DNA from: WFZT01 sp964571845
GTDB taxonomy: Bacteria > Hydrothermota > Hydrothermia > B15-G9 > WFZT01
DNA: 31,859 nucleotides
Assembly: GCA_964571845.1 (NCBI GenBank)
Contig: CAZNDM010000140.1
Span: 1-31,859 of the forward strand
Direction of reading: 5' to 3'
Numbering within the stretch: position 1 is the first letter of the stretch; each line of letters opens with the position of its first letter. Positions 15,847 to 23,638 of the stretch are shown here, in pieces. Position numbers and translations under genes: made by a program. The notes beneath the pieces were generated by a model. That model was given only the letters and a program-made list of their open reading frames with translations, had not been told where the DNA came from and made no database searches.

Positions 15847-15875
15847 ATAATACGGTCAAAAATCGCCCAAATCAA
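15847..15875 (-). promoter_or_regulatory. Sigma70-type promoter of the lipoprotein-barrel-rqcH-plsC-kdsB operon
   Basis: On the minus strand TTGATT (15875-15870) is followed by 17 nt and then TATTAT (15852-15847). An overlapping TTGACC lies inside the spacer. The predicted start leaves a leader of roughly 30 nt before the lipoprotein ATG at 15810. Confidence 0.7.
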
Positions 15876-15894
15876 CAAATCCCCAGGGGTGCTC

Positions 15895-15956
15895 AAAAAA
15901 ATTGCTTATCGGAAACCGAGGAATGTAATTTCTCCATGCAGCTTTGCACTATGGAG
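15895..15956 (-). terminator. Possible weak terminator after the TonB receptor operon
   Basis: On the minus strand a hairpin forms from CTCCAT and GCA (15932-15940) with their partners at 15945-15956, broken by a 3-nt bulge. A short TCGG/CCGA hairpin follows and then, a few bases later, seven T (15901-15895). This lies 30 nt after the lipoprotein stop and just before the next promoter. The U-run is not directly attached to a strong stem, so this is tentative. Confidence 0.3.
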
Positions 15957-15985
15957 GAAATCATCACATTCTCCTTTACAAGGAT

Positions 15986-16888
15986 CTACTTTTCCCCTCC
16001 GCCCTGTTGAAGGCCATCAAACCTTTCAAACTTGTACAACCTGCTCGCCGTGGCCACTATCAAATATTTACCATCGTCTGTTATTGCGACTGAAACTGGG
16101 GATGTCTCAAATCTGACACATGTAACAAATTCACCATCCGGTGTAAACTTCTGTACTCTGAAACTGTCTGCAACATATATATAACCTGAGTCATCTGATA
16201 CTACATCAACTGGAATTCTAAATGTCCCTTCAAGGGTATCCCCGGCTGGATCGTCCCCTCCAAGATGCAAAAATGGGGTTACACTGTCTGTTGGAAAAGC
16301 TTCAACCCAGTTATGGTTCAACGAAACAGTCAGGACACGATTGCGAGGATCAACCCACAGATCAAGTGGGTCATCCACATAGAGTGCCCCATTGCCATAC
16401 CTTGCAACCGTATCAACTGAAGAATCGGGTAAAAAGCCGATTACAATATCAGATGCAGTATCAGAGATAAAAATTTTCCCCGCTACGGCAATTCCACCTA
16501 TATGTCCCAGTGAATCCGGAAGAGCTATGGTCTGCCATTCTCCGTAGGTAAACACATAAATTACAGAATCCTCACCGGCAAAATAAAGATTTCTTTCATC
16601 GTCCTGAGAAACAGATGTCATTCCCGGTGGCACAGTGTCCTCACCCACCACCTCACCTGTAATGAGCATCTTTCTGAACACCATCCTGTCAAGCACATAG
16701 ATAAAACCATCTTTTCCAACAATGACATCCGAAACAGAATCGAACTCCACATCACCACCGGGCCAATTTTTATCAAGGACATAACTTCCGAGAGGCGGCA
16801 GGTCCCCGGGCCCTGGTTCTGGAGGTATGGGATACTTCTTTCCACAACCACCAAGTACTATGACCAATAAAATCAGAAACTTCCTCAT
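15986..16888 (-). CDS. NHL/beta-propeller lipoprotein
   Basis: This 300-residue lipoprotein has a clear lipobox LGGC (Cys at 15) after a short hydrophobic signal, then a Pro-rich linker (about residues 19-32). The rest shows repeated strands of the NHL or six-bladed propeller type, for example GFIYVLDRM, RNLYFAGEDSVIYVF, GKIFISDTASD, GYIYVADSFRVQKFTPDGEFV and KYLIVATASRLYKF. The end resembles a typical NHL blade. Such domains usually bind proteins or carbohydrates; the partner here is unknown. It overlaps the PorV-like gene by 4 nt (ATGA) and is the third gene of the TonB receptor operon. Confidence 0.82.
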   Translation of the reverse strand: MRKFLILLVIVLGGCGKKYPIPPEPGPGDLPPLGSYVLDKNWPGGDVEFDSVSDVIVGKDGFIYVLDRMVFRKMLITGEVVGEDTVPPGMTSVSQDDERNLYFAGEDSVIYVFTYGEWQTIALPDSLGHIGGIAVAGKIFISDTASDIVIGFLPDSSVDTVARYGNGALYVDDPLDLWVDPRNRVLTVSLNHNWVEAFPTDSVTPFLHLGGDDPAGDTLEGTFRIPVDVVSDDSGYIYVADSFRVQKFTPDGEFVTCVRFETSPVSVAITDDGKYLIVATASRLYKFERFDGLQQGGGEK

Positions 16889-17820
16889 AGCCTGTATTCC
16901 AGTGAAAATCTATTGACAAATCCGAGTACACCAAGATCCACAGCAGAGTACCCTATTGTAAATGCCTTTAATTTTGTTTCAAAACCAAAGCTGAACCCTG
17001 CTACAGGGAATTCGCCTGCAGGTGGTCTTGCATTTAACTTCATCCCTCCGGAGAGTGAAAGTTTCTTAATAGGCATAAATTCAAAACCAAGCTTCAGCGT
17101 CTCGACATTGTCCGAAGGCTTATCCAGCTCAAACGCAATTCTCAAGTTATCCCTCAAAAGACCTGAGACTCCCATTCGATAAACTATGGGAATTGAGAAA
17201 CTCAGGTATCCCTCACCCGGACCGACATCCGGGCCAAGATTCGAAAGTGACACACCTATCCTGATGTCCCTGTATCCAACGAGATAAAATGTCCCCACAT
17301 CAACTGCAAATCCATAGGATTTGAGATCGTAAAATTCTTCCATAAAGCCTTTGAGGTTGAGACCAAAGGAGAATCTATCAGTAACGCGTTTGGAATAATT
17401 CACACCGATAAGATAGTCCCCAAAGTGGAAGTACTTTCCCGTACCGTATGGATGATACTCATCCGTCTCTTCCATATAGCCAGCATCCAATCCGATGATA
17501 AAAACGCCAGTATTTCCCAAAAGTCCGAGGTTTTTTGAAAAAGAAACATAGGTCATGTAAACATCCTGCGGAAGAAGCGTAAAAGACGCGTAGTATGAAT
17601 TTCCAATATTTGGGACGCCACCGGGATTCCAGAAGAAAGTTGAGGGATCATCTGCCACGCCAACGAAAGCCCCGCCCATAGCAGTTGCCCTCGTACCGAT
17701 ACCGATCTTCAAGAACACCATCGAAGTCGTCCCTACCTTCTGCCCGCCAAGACTCTCAAATATCCCCTCTCCGTACAGAAGTGACACAATGAGTATTGCC
17801 AGTACAGTTCTTTTTACCAT
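16885..17820 (-). CDS. PorV/PorQ-like outer-membrane barrel protein
   Basis: This 311-residue protein has an N-terminal signal (about 1-18) and the conserved opening of the PorV/PorQ (UPF0164-like) family, with FLKIGIGTRATAMGGAFVGVADD and FFWNPGG at about residues 36-67. The remainder is a chain of amphipathic strands and ends in LEYRL. In Bacteroidetes PorV works with the type IX secretion system, but similar proteins occur in many lineages without that system, so this role is not implied. It overlaps the TonB receptor by 7 nt and the NHL lipoprotein by 4 nt, so the three are probably made together. Confidence 0.85.
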   Translation of the reverse strand: MVKRTVLAILIVSLLYGEGIFESLGGQKVGTTSMVFLKIGIGTRATAMGGAFVGVADDPSTFFWNPGGVPNIGNSYYASFTLLPQDVYMTYVSFSKNLGLLGNTGVFIIGLDAGYMEETDEYHPYGTGKYFHFGDYLIGVNYSKRVTDRFSFGLNLKGFMEEFYDLKSYGFAVDVGTFYLVGYRDIRIGVSLSNLGPDVGPGEGYLSFSIPIVYRMGVSGLLRDNLRIAFELDKPSDNVETLKLGFEFMPIKKLSLSGGMKLNARPPAGEFPVAGFSFGFETKLKAFTIGYSAVDLGVLGFVNRFSLEYRL

Positions 17821-20414
17821 TCCAGCGAAACCCCCAGTTTTATCTGTCTCGGAGCCATGTATCTTGCCGGTGTATTCAAATCCCTGACCCTGAAACCGGG
17901 TGGAATAGGATCACCAGGCTCATAAGCTCTTCCTGTCAATGGATTAACATACCTTACAAGCTTTGCATTCAGAATATTCTTGCCTTCGAGCTCCAGCTTT
18001 ATCCTGCCAGCTCTTGTTCTGAATGTCTTTTTTATCTTAACATCCACTCGACTCCATGTGGGACCCAGACGGGAGTTGTATTCTCCATAATTGCCAAGGC
18101 TGTCAACAGGTGTGTATCTCACACCGGATTGAAGAGACCATGAAATCGACAATAGAAAATGATCCGGGACCGGAATCTTCCAGAGCATTGAAGGCTCTTT
18201 TCCTGTCCTATAGGTGAGCCGCGTAAAAAGCTTGAATGGTCTCGACCACTTCAGGTGCCATTCTTTCAAACTCTCCTCTCCTCTTCTCCAGTAAACATCC
18301 TCTGATGTGGATGCCTTACCAGTAGCCTGAGACAGCGTCAGTGTGGCACTGATGGAAAGGTGATTCGTAATATCACCCTTGATCCCATTTTCAACGCCAA
18401 AGGCGCGCGCATAATCTGAATTCAGGTACATCCAGAAATCCGGATTTGGAGGAATGCCCGGAACCCTCGTTGCAGTTGGATAATTAAAGATGTCCTTGTA
18501 GTAGGCAACTGAGCTAAACTTCACCCGCTCCGTAATAAGATGTTCAAGTCCAAGCTCATACTGCACTGTTACAGTGGGCTTCAAATTGGGGTTACCCACG
18601 AGTGTGTAAGTTGATGTCGCCCTTCTGCCCAGCTTTGAATACACATATTTGAAATCCGGAATCTTCGAAGAATGGGTGTACGAAAAGTGAAACTTCGTCC
18701 TCTCCGTAACCGGGAACGAAACTCCAATCCTTGGATTGAGATGTGCTTTGAAGTGATAATCGGTGAAAGGCACTTTCATGGCAGAGAGATACTCCTCGTA
18801 TTGAGATCTGATTACCGGGTGAAGATCAAACCTCTGCAGAGATCTCTTTACTCCTCTTTCGACATACATTCCCGGAACCCAGAAATCCAGCCTGAGTCCG
18901 AGTGCAGCAATCATACCGGCGAAGTGTATATTGTTCTGGATATAAATCCCGCCTCTCGTCGTGTGAGCTCTGTAAATGTCATAGTTCAAACCCAGGCCTG
19001 ATGGCCCTGCAAGCCATGGATACTGTATGTCTATCCACTGGACATTTGAATAGTTCAGTAGAAAACCAGTTTTTACCCTCCACACCGGCGTCTGCTGCCT
19101 GGTAAAATCAAATCTTACCACATAGGACTCTGCATAATGGTCGTGCCAATATGGCGCATCTCCATGATCGTAGTAACCAAACGGCGGATCAAAATCCCCA
19201 ATAGCAACATATTCGTCCCACCTCTTCCCCTGAACATCGAGATGGAAATTTGTAAAAAACCTCGATAACCTCAAATCAAAGATATTCCTCAAATTGAGCA
19301 CATAATGGAGTCCAAAAACAGACTGATTTGCATCTCTCGTGAAAACTGGATAGTGATCCAGATAGTACATGTATCTGGTCGGAAATCCATGAGCAAAGGG
19401 ATAATCAGCAAGGGAGTAGAAAAAGCCCTGATTTATCTCTATTGATTTCGTGAAGTTGCAGAAAAGTTTGATATTTTCGCGAGGCTTCCAGCTGACTTTA
19501 AAGACGCCGGCAAGATTATTCTCCTCCTTTGGCGATAACCTGTCAGTTCCGTAAACACTCGAAAACAGGTTCTCAGTGTGTGGCAGGTATGTGTTGTTAA
19601 ATGTCGCGTCAAAGGAGGCAAAATACCTTAAATTCCGCAGTTTGCCGAGCCTTATAGGACCCTGCAAATACAGGCTATACTCCTCAAAACCGAAATATCT
19701 GGCAAACCCGAAATCATCCCTCTTGTGCATAAATCCTGCATGAAACTTACTCGTCCCCTCCCTGATCTCGGCGCGAATGACCCCTGCTGTAACATTTCCA
19801 TACTCCGCACTTATCCCACCGAATATTACTTCATAACTCTTCAAAAATTTTGCTGGAAGATACAAACCAAATGCGTTCCCCGAGAGAGGATCTTTAACAG
19901 GGATCCCATCCACATACATTGTCATCTCGTTGGATCTCGATCCCCTGATGTGGATATCTGTCCCCTGACCACTGACACCAGCCTGTTTCTGGAGTACCTC
20001 CCTCACATTCTCCACGGTCATCGCCTCAATCTCTTTCTGCTCCACAATCGCCCGCGTGGAAGAAACCTCCTTCTCAATAAGTGGCTTCTTACCCACAACC
20101 ACAATCTCTTTCTTTAACTGTATCACAGCCTCAGAGAGGTAAAAGTCAAGTTTTTTGATCTCACCAGGACCCACACTAACCTCCTGAACTTTGTCTTTGT
20201 ACCCCAGAATCGAGGCGCGAACCCTGTACTTACCCGGAGGAACATTCAGAATGGTGTAGTATCCGTTGACATCAGTGGCAGAGCCCAGCTTTGTCCCCTC
20301 TATTACAACATTGGCGTAAGGGAGTCCCTGACCTGTAACAGCATCGTAAACATAACCCTCTATGGCACCTGACTGTGAGAGGAATATGAGAACGAGGAGT
20401 TTTGCCAGAATCAC
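17814..20414 (-). CDS. TonB-dependent receptor with N-terminal carboxypeptidase-like domain
   Basis: This 866-residue outer-membrane receptor has a short signal peptide (about 1-17). A carboxypeptidase-regulatory-like beta domain follows (about 18-95, with TDVNGYYTILNVPPGKY). EIVVVGKKP is a possible TonB-box-like strand, and the plug domain runs from about 115 to 225, with DIHIRGSRSNEMTMYVDGIP. The long barrel ends in a Trp. The start is GTG at 20414, needed to keep the signal peptide, and no Shine-Dalgarno precedes it. The promoter sits so close that the mRNA appears leaderless. The substrate cannot be read from the sequence. No SusD gene is next to it; a PorV-like barrel and a propeller lipoprotein follow instead. 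Confidence 0.93.
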   Translation of the reverse strand: MILAKLLVLIFLSQSGAIEGYVYDAVTGQGLPYANVVIEGTKLGSATDVNGYYTILNVPPGKYRVRASILGYKDKVQEVSVGPGEIKKLDFYLSEAVIQLKKEIVVVGKKPLIEKEVSSTRAIVEQKEIEAMTVENVREVLQKQAGVSGQGTDIHIRGSRSNEMTMYVDGIPVKDPLSGNAFGLYLPAKFLKSYEVIFGGISAEYGNVTAGVIRAEIREGTSKFHAGFMHKRDDFGFARYFGFEEYSLYLQGPIRLGKLRNLRYFASFDATFNNTYLPHTENLFSSVYGTDRLSPKEENNLAGVFKVSWKPRENIKLFCNFTKSIEINQGFFYSLADYPFAHGFPTRYMYYLDHYPVFTRDANQSVFGLHYVLNLRNIFDLRLSRFFTNFHLDVQGKRWDEYVAIGDFDPPFGYYDHGDAPYWHDHYAESYVVRFDFTRQQTPVWRVKTGFLLNYSNVQWIDIQYPWLAGPSGLGLNYDIYRAHTTRGGIYIQNNIHFAGMIAALGLRLDFWVPGMYVERGVKRSLQRFDLHPVIRSQYEEYLSAMKVPFTDYHFKAHLNPRIGVSFPVTERTKFHFSYTHSSKIPDFKYVYSKLGRRATSTYTLVGNPNLKPTVTVQYELGLEHLITERVKFSSVAYYKDIFNYPTATRVPGIPPNPDFWMYLNSDYARAFGVENGIKGDITNHLSISATLTLSQATGKASTSEDVYWRRGEESLKEWHLKWSRPFKLFTRLTYRTGKEPSMLWKIPVPDHFLLSISWSLQSGVRYTPVDSLGNYGEYNSRLGPTWSRVDVKIKKTFRTRAGRIKLELEGKNILNAKLVRYVNPLTGRAYEPGDPIPPGFRVRDLNTPARYMAPRQIKLGVSLEW

Positions 20415-20420
20415 TGTTAT

Positions 20421-20449
20421 ATTGTATTATTTGCCGGAGAAATCTTCAA
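20421..20449 (-). promoter_or_regulatory. Promoter of the TonB receptor operon, giving a near-leaderless mRNA
   Basis: On the minus strand TTGAAG (20449-20444) is followed by 17 nt and TACAAT (20426-20421). The GTG start of the receptor is only 6 nt beyond the -10 box, about where transcription itself should begin. Confidence 0.65.
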
Positions 20450-20459
20450 TCGCGGACAC

Positions 20460-21461
20460 TCAGTCTGAAATTTTCAGCACAGCAGTACCCTTTTGCCTGC
20501 TATGTCTGGTCTTTATAAGAGCCTCTGGAGCGGCTTCAAACGGGAAAACCTCGATGTCCATTTTAATATCGATCTTCGAGGCAATTTCGATGAATTCCCT
20601 GCCGTCCTCCCTGGCTACATTGGCAAGTGAAACGATCTGTCTCTCATGCCACAGGAGGTCATAGTCTTTGATAACAACCGGTGTCATGGTAACAGGTCCG
20701 AGCACAAGTCTTCCTCCTTTATCAAGCTGGGAGAGGGCAAACGCCACAAGCTCACCAACAGGCGGGAAAAGGATACTTCCGTCCAGTTTAACCGGGAGAT
20801 TGTCATCGTAACCACCAACCCAATCAGCACCGAGCTTGCGGGCTGCCTCCTTGTTCTTTTCACTCCTTGTAATCACAAAAACCTCAATGCCGAGATGCTT
20901 TGCTACCTGAAGAATATAGGTTGCTGAGGGACCGAAACCGTAGAGTCCGAGCCTCTGGCCTGCAGAAAGACCTGTAAGTTTAAATGCTCTGTAACCTGCG
21001 ACTCCGGGGCACATCCAGGGTGCAAGCTCCTCAAATGTTCTGTCTTCTGGAAGGTGTAGTGCAAATTTTTCGTCAATGACATGGTATTCTGCATAACCTC
21101 CATCAACATCCCAGCCGGTGAATTTTGCATTTTCACAGATATTTTCCTTACCTGATCTGCAGTACTTGCATGTGCCACAGGCATAGTTGAGCCATGTAAC
21201 ACCGGCTCTATCACCGACTTTAAACAGAGTAACACCTTCACCAATTTCGTCTACAATACCAACGATTTCGTGACCGGGGACAACGGGTTTCTTATGAAGT
21301 GGTAAATCTCCTTCAGCGATGTGGGCATCGGTTCTACACACGCCGCAGGCAGCGATCTTTATTCTAATCTGACCGGGACCCGGATGAGGGTCAGGTAGTT
21401 CAACTAATTTAAGCGGGTATTCTTCAACAGGCTTTTGTTCATCAATGATCCAGGCTTTCAT
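20460..21461 (-). CDS. Zinc-dependent alcohol dehydrogenase (MDR family)
   Basis: This 333-residue medium-chain dehydrogenase oxidises an alcohol or reduces an aldehyde with a nicotinamide cofactor. Catalytic zinc ligands are Cys42 (ACGVCRTD), His64 (PGHE) and Cys151 (PWMCPGVAG). The structural zinc Cys are 95, 98, 101 and 109. The cofactor-binding loop is GLYGFGPSAT. The ATG at 21461 has a strong AGGAGGT. A longer upstream frame would run through the terminator hairpin and is not real. It lies right behind the porin terminator, so it is either attenuated read-through or has its own promoter in the porin end. The substrate is not known; its closest likeness is to short-chain alcohol dehydrogenases of the AdhP type. 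Confidence 0.92.
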   Translation of the reverse strand: MKAWIIDEQKPVEEYPLKLVELPDPHPGPGQIRIKIAACGVCRTDAHIAEGDLPLHKKPVVPGHEIVGIVDEIGEGVTLFKVGDRAGVTWLNYACGTCKYCRSGKENICENAKFTGWDVDGGYAEYHVIDEKFALHLPEDRTFEELAPWMCPGVAGYRAFKLTGLSAGQRLGLYGFGPSATYILQVAKHLGIEVFVITRSEKNKEAARKLGADWVGGYDDNLPVKLDGSILFPPVGELVAFALSQLDKGGRLVLGPVTMTPVVIKDYDLLWHERQIVSLANVAREDGREFIEIASKIDIKMDIEVFPFEAAPEALIKTRHSRQKGTAVLKISD

Positions 21462-21481
21462 GGTGGACCTCCTGAGGTTAA

Positions 21482-21528
21482 AAAAATGTGGGGCGGCGAC
21501 CGCTGCGCGGTCGCCGCCCCACATTTTT
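21482..21528 (-). terminator. Strong rho-independent terminator of the porin gene
   Basis: A perfect 22-bp inverted repeat (21482-21503 with 21507-21528) has a 3-nt loop at 21504-21506 and a GC-rich core. Each arm ends in five A or T. On the minus strand it is followed by a T-run, and it starts 19 nt after the porin stop. T follows on both strands, so it could stop transcription either way. The alcohol dehydrogenase ATG is only about 20 nt beyond. Confidence 0.93.
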
Positions 21529-21547
21529 ATTAAATCAACCCTCTACC

Positions 21548-22621
21548 TTACTTCCAATCCCACTGGAGATGCAGTCCAAAGAGGGTCTTTGTGACCTTGT
21601 TCTCCTCTTTGTCACCAACCTTATCGGTGAACATGGAGAACTCTGGCTGGATGTAGAAGCTCTTTGTGAGATTCAGCTTGTAGTTTGCGAAGATAACCAT
21701 CTTTGTGGCTGTCTCTGCCTTTGCTGTATCTCCAACTGCCCAGGCATCCTCAACTGGCTCTTTTGCCATGTCAATTCCAACACCTGCTGTGAAGAGACCT
21801 TTACCAGCCTTTGCCATAACCTGAACAAATCCACCCATTCCACTTGCGTTGTTGACTGTGCCAGTTGTATCAACATAAGGTGCATGGTAGGCACCCTGGC
21901 AGCAGTAGATGAACAGGTTGCTTCCATAGTATCCGTTCACGAGAACCTTTGCAGGACCGAGCGGGAGACCAGCAAAGGCTGCAAGGGCAAATGTGGAAAC
22001 TGTGAATGTGTCAGCGCCCTCCTCTTCGTAGGAGTTGTATGCGAAGCTAACATTGGCAGGACCAAAGGAGAAGGCTGCCTCGATCTTGGGCATCTTCACC
22101 TTTGTTGCATCGCCTGAAACGAGAGCAACTGCCTTGGGCTCAACGATTGCAACCTTGGCAGGACCTTTGCAGAATACAACTTCCCAGACTCTTCCGCCGT
22201 AGAGGTTACCGTATCCGATTCCGGAACGGTCACCAAGGAGTCTCTGGTTTGCAAATACGAAGTCAAGCACACTCCATGTGTGTCCGAATTTCACCTTTCC
22301 AAGGGGTGTGTTGACCATTGCATAGGCATGTCTGAGACCCCAGGAACCTGTGTTGATGGCACCAGCGGAATGCCAGGCACCGTATGTTGCCTTTACCTCA
22401 AAATAGAGATAGCTTCCGTCATCCATCACACCCTTGAGTCTGAATCTTGAGTTTCCGGGATCAACGATAGCAAAGCTTGTAACTGCATCTGATGTTCCCA
22501 CCTTTGTGGACATAAATGTCGGGTCCACTCTGAAGCTGCCGCTAAAGGACCACTTCATAGCCAGGGCTGGCCCTGCCACCAACATTGCTCCGAGTACTAC
22601 ACCCAGTACATACTTCCTCAT
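21548..22621 (-). CDS. Porin-like outer-membrane protein
   Basis: This 357-residue protein has a classic Sec signal peptide (cut near ALA at 21). It continues as a series of amphipathic strands: FSGSFRVDP, FRLKGVMDDGSYLYFEVKATYG, LGKVKFGHTW, GGFVQVMAKA and SFYIQPEFSMF. It closes as LHLQWDWK, ending in Lys rather than an aromatic residue. The fold reads as a 16-stranded-type porin, though no named family is certain. The ATG has an ideal AGGAGGT, and the gene ends at a very strong terminator. Repeated use of a small codon set also suggests high expression. It follows a Usp gene by 31 nt and probably shares its promoter. It may be the outer-membrane entry for the Liv substrate, by inference only. 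Confidence 0.82.
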   Translation of the reverse strand: MRKYVLGVVLGAMLVAGPALAMKWSFSGSFRVDPTFMSTKVGTSDAVTSFAIVDPGNSRFRLKGVMDDGSYLYFEVKATYGAWHSAGAINTGSWGLRHAYAMVNTPLGKVKFGHTWSVLDFVFANQRLLGDRSGIGYGNLYGGRVWEVVFCKGPAKVAIVEPKAVALVSGDATKVKMPKIEAAFSFGPANVSFAYNSYEEEGADTFTVSTFALAAFAGLPLGPAKVLVNGYYGSNLFIYCCQGAYHAPYVDTTGTVNNASGMGGFVQVMAKAGKGLFTAGVGIDMAKEPVEDAWAVGDTAKAETATKMVIFANYKLNLTKSFYIQPEFSMFTDKVGDKEENKVTKTLFGLHLQWDWK

Positions 22622-22652
22622 ATCTTATACCTCCTTTTGAGTGTTTTTACTT

Positions 22653-23582
22653 TCATTTAAATCTCGTTTTACCCACCCTCTCCCCTCTCACTACAAGTAC
22701 CGATTGTTTCGATTTCCTTATCACTTTCTCTGTAACAGAACCCATCAAAACCCTCTTTAATCCCGAAAGTCCCCTTGTCGCCATTACGATTAAATCTACA
22801 TTCTCATCGTCAGCATACTCAAGAATTTTTGCTACTGGCTCCCCGGTATCAACAAACACACTTGTTACAACGCAACACCCCTCCTCTGTTAGCTGTTTTG
22901 TCCATGCCTCAAGCTGATACCTCTCTCTCTCACCCTCAGTTGTGATAAATTTATCCACCTTCCATTTCAGAGTATCTGGCAATGTCTCCCTGTCTATCTT
23001 TGGAGTTTCAAGGACATAGAGGAGAGAAAGGCGGGCACCAAACTTCTCGCTTATGTGTGCAGCTATTTCGAGAGATTTCTTTGATCTTTCACTAAAATCA
23101 ACGGGGGCAAGTACATTTTTGATTTTAAATTGCTCCTTCTCTTTAACAATGTAAACATGGGCAGGAGAATGGCGGGCTATTTTCTCAGTTACTGCACCGA
23201 GCTCTGCAATAATTCCGGGAACCTTTCTGTGATAACCAATAACAATCAAATCAGCATCTGTCTCTTCAAGGAATTCAAGGATCTGATTTACAGGATGCCC
23301 CTGCCTGACAGCTATCGTTGGCTCTCTTCCGGTAATTTCCTTTGCCCTGTTAGAATATTTATGCAATTCCTCCTGAGCATATTCACTGAGACTCGAGTAA
23401 ACTTCTTCAAGCTCGGAGGGCTGGGCAAAAGTTCCCATTAATTCACGTGGAAAAACTTTCTTTTCGAGAACATGGAGTAAATAAAGATCGGATCCGAACT
23501 TAGAAGCAAGATTTGAAGCAGCCTCGAGGACTACGGGTGAGTAATCTGAGAGGTCGAGAGAGGCCACTATCTTTTTAAACAC
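22653..23582 (-). CDS. Tandem-domain universal stress protein
   Basis: This 309-residue protein consists of two UspA domains (about 1-147 and 151-303). The second has the ATP-binding stretch ATRG with nine residues then GS (ATRGLSGLKRVLMGS), close to the G-2x-G-9x-G pattern with Ala in the first position. The first domain has a degenerate version (GYHRKVPGIIAELGA), so only one site may bind nucleotide. The start is GTG at 23582, with GGAGGT 5 nt upstream. A strong promoter sits between gcdH and this gene, so usp and the porin form a unit that can be driven apart from the transport genes. The cellular role is not clear from sequence. Confidence 0.92.
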   Translation of the reverse strand: MFKKIVASLDLSDYSPVVLEAASNLASKFGSDLYLLHVLEKKVFPRELMGTFAQPSELEEVYSSLSEYAQEELHKYSNRAKEITGREPTIAVRQGHPVNQILEFLEETDADLIVIGYHRKVPGIIAELGAVTEKIARHSPAHVYIVKEKEQFKIKNVLAPVDFSERSKKSLEIAAHISEKFGARLSLLYVLETPKIDRETLPDTLKWKVDKFITTEGERERYQLEAWTKQLTEEGCCVVTSVFVDTGEPVAKILEYADDENVDLIVMATRGLSGLKRVLMGSVTEKVIRKSKQSVLVVRGERVGKTRFK

Positions 23583-23606
23583 TTTTCACCTCCATTTTCA
23601 TGGCTT

Positions 23607-23635
23607 ATTTTATGAGGGTGCTACCGAAATTTCAA
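23607..23635 (-). promoter_or_regulatory. Sigma70-type promoter of the usp-porin unit
   Basis: On the minus strand TTGAAA (23635-23630) is followed by 17 nt and TAAAAT (23612-23607), both five of six to consensus. It lies immediately after the gcdH stop and about 25 nt upstream of the usp GTG, so it can serve usp and porin independently of the liv operon. Confidence 0.75.
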
Positions 23636-23638
23636 GAT

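Noticed and set aside
16885..17820. PorV-like protein as a sign of a type IX secretion system
   Set aside because: No other por/gld/spr genes are in view, and PorV-like barrels are common in lineages without that system.
21462..21524. Longer N-terminus for the alcohol dehydrogenase
   Set aside because: The extra codons would be read through the porin terminator hairpin, and the ATG at 21461 has an ideal Shine-Dalgarno.
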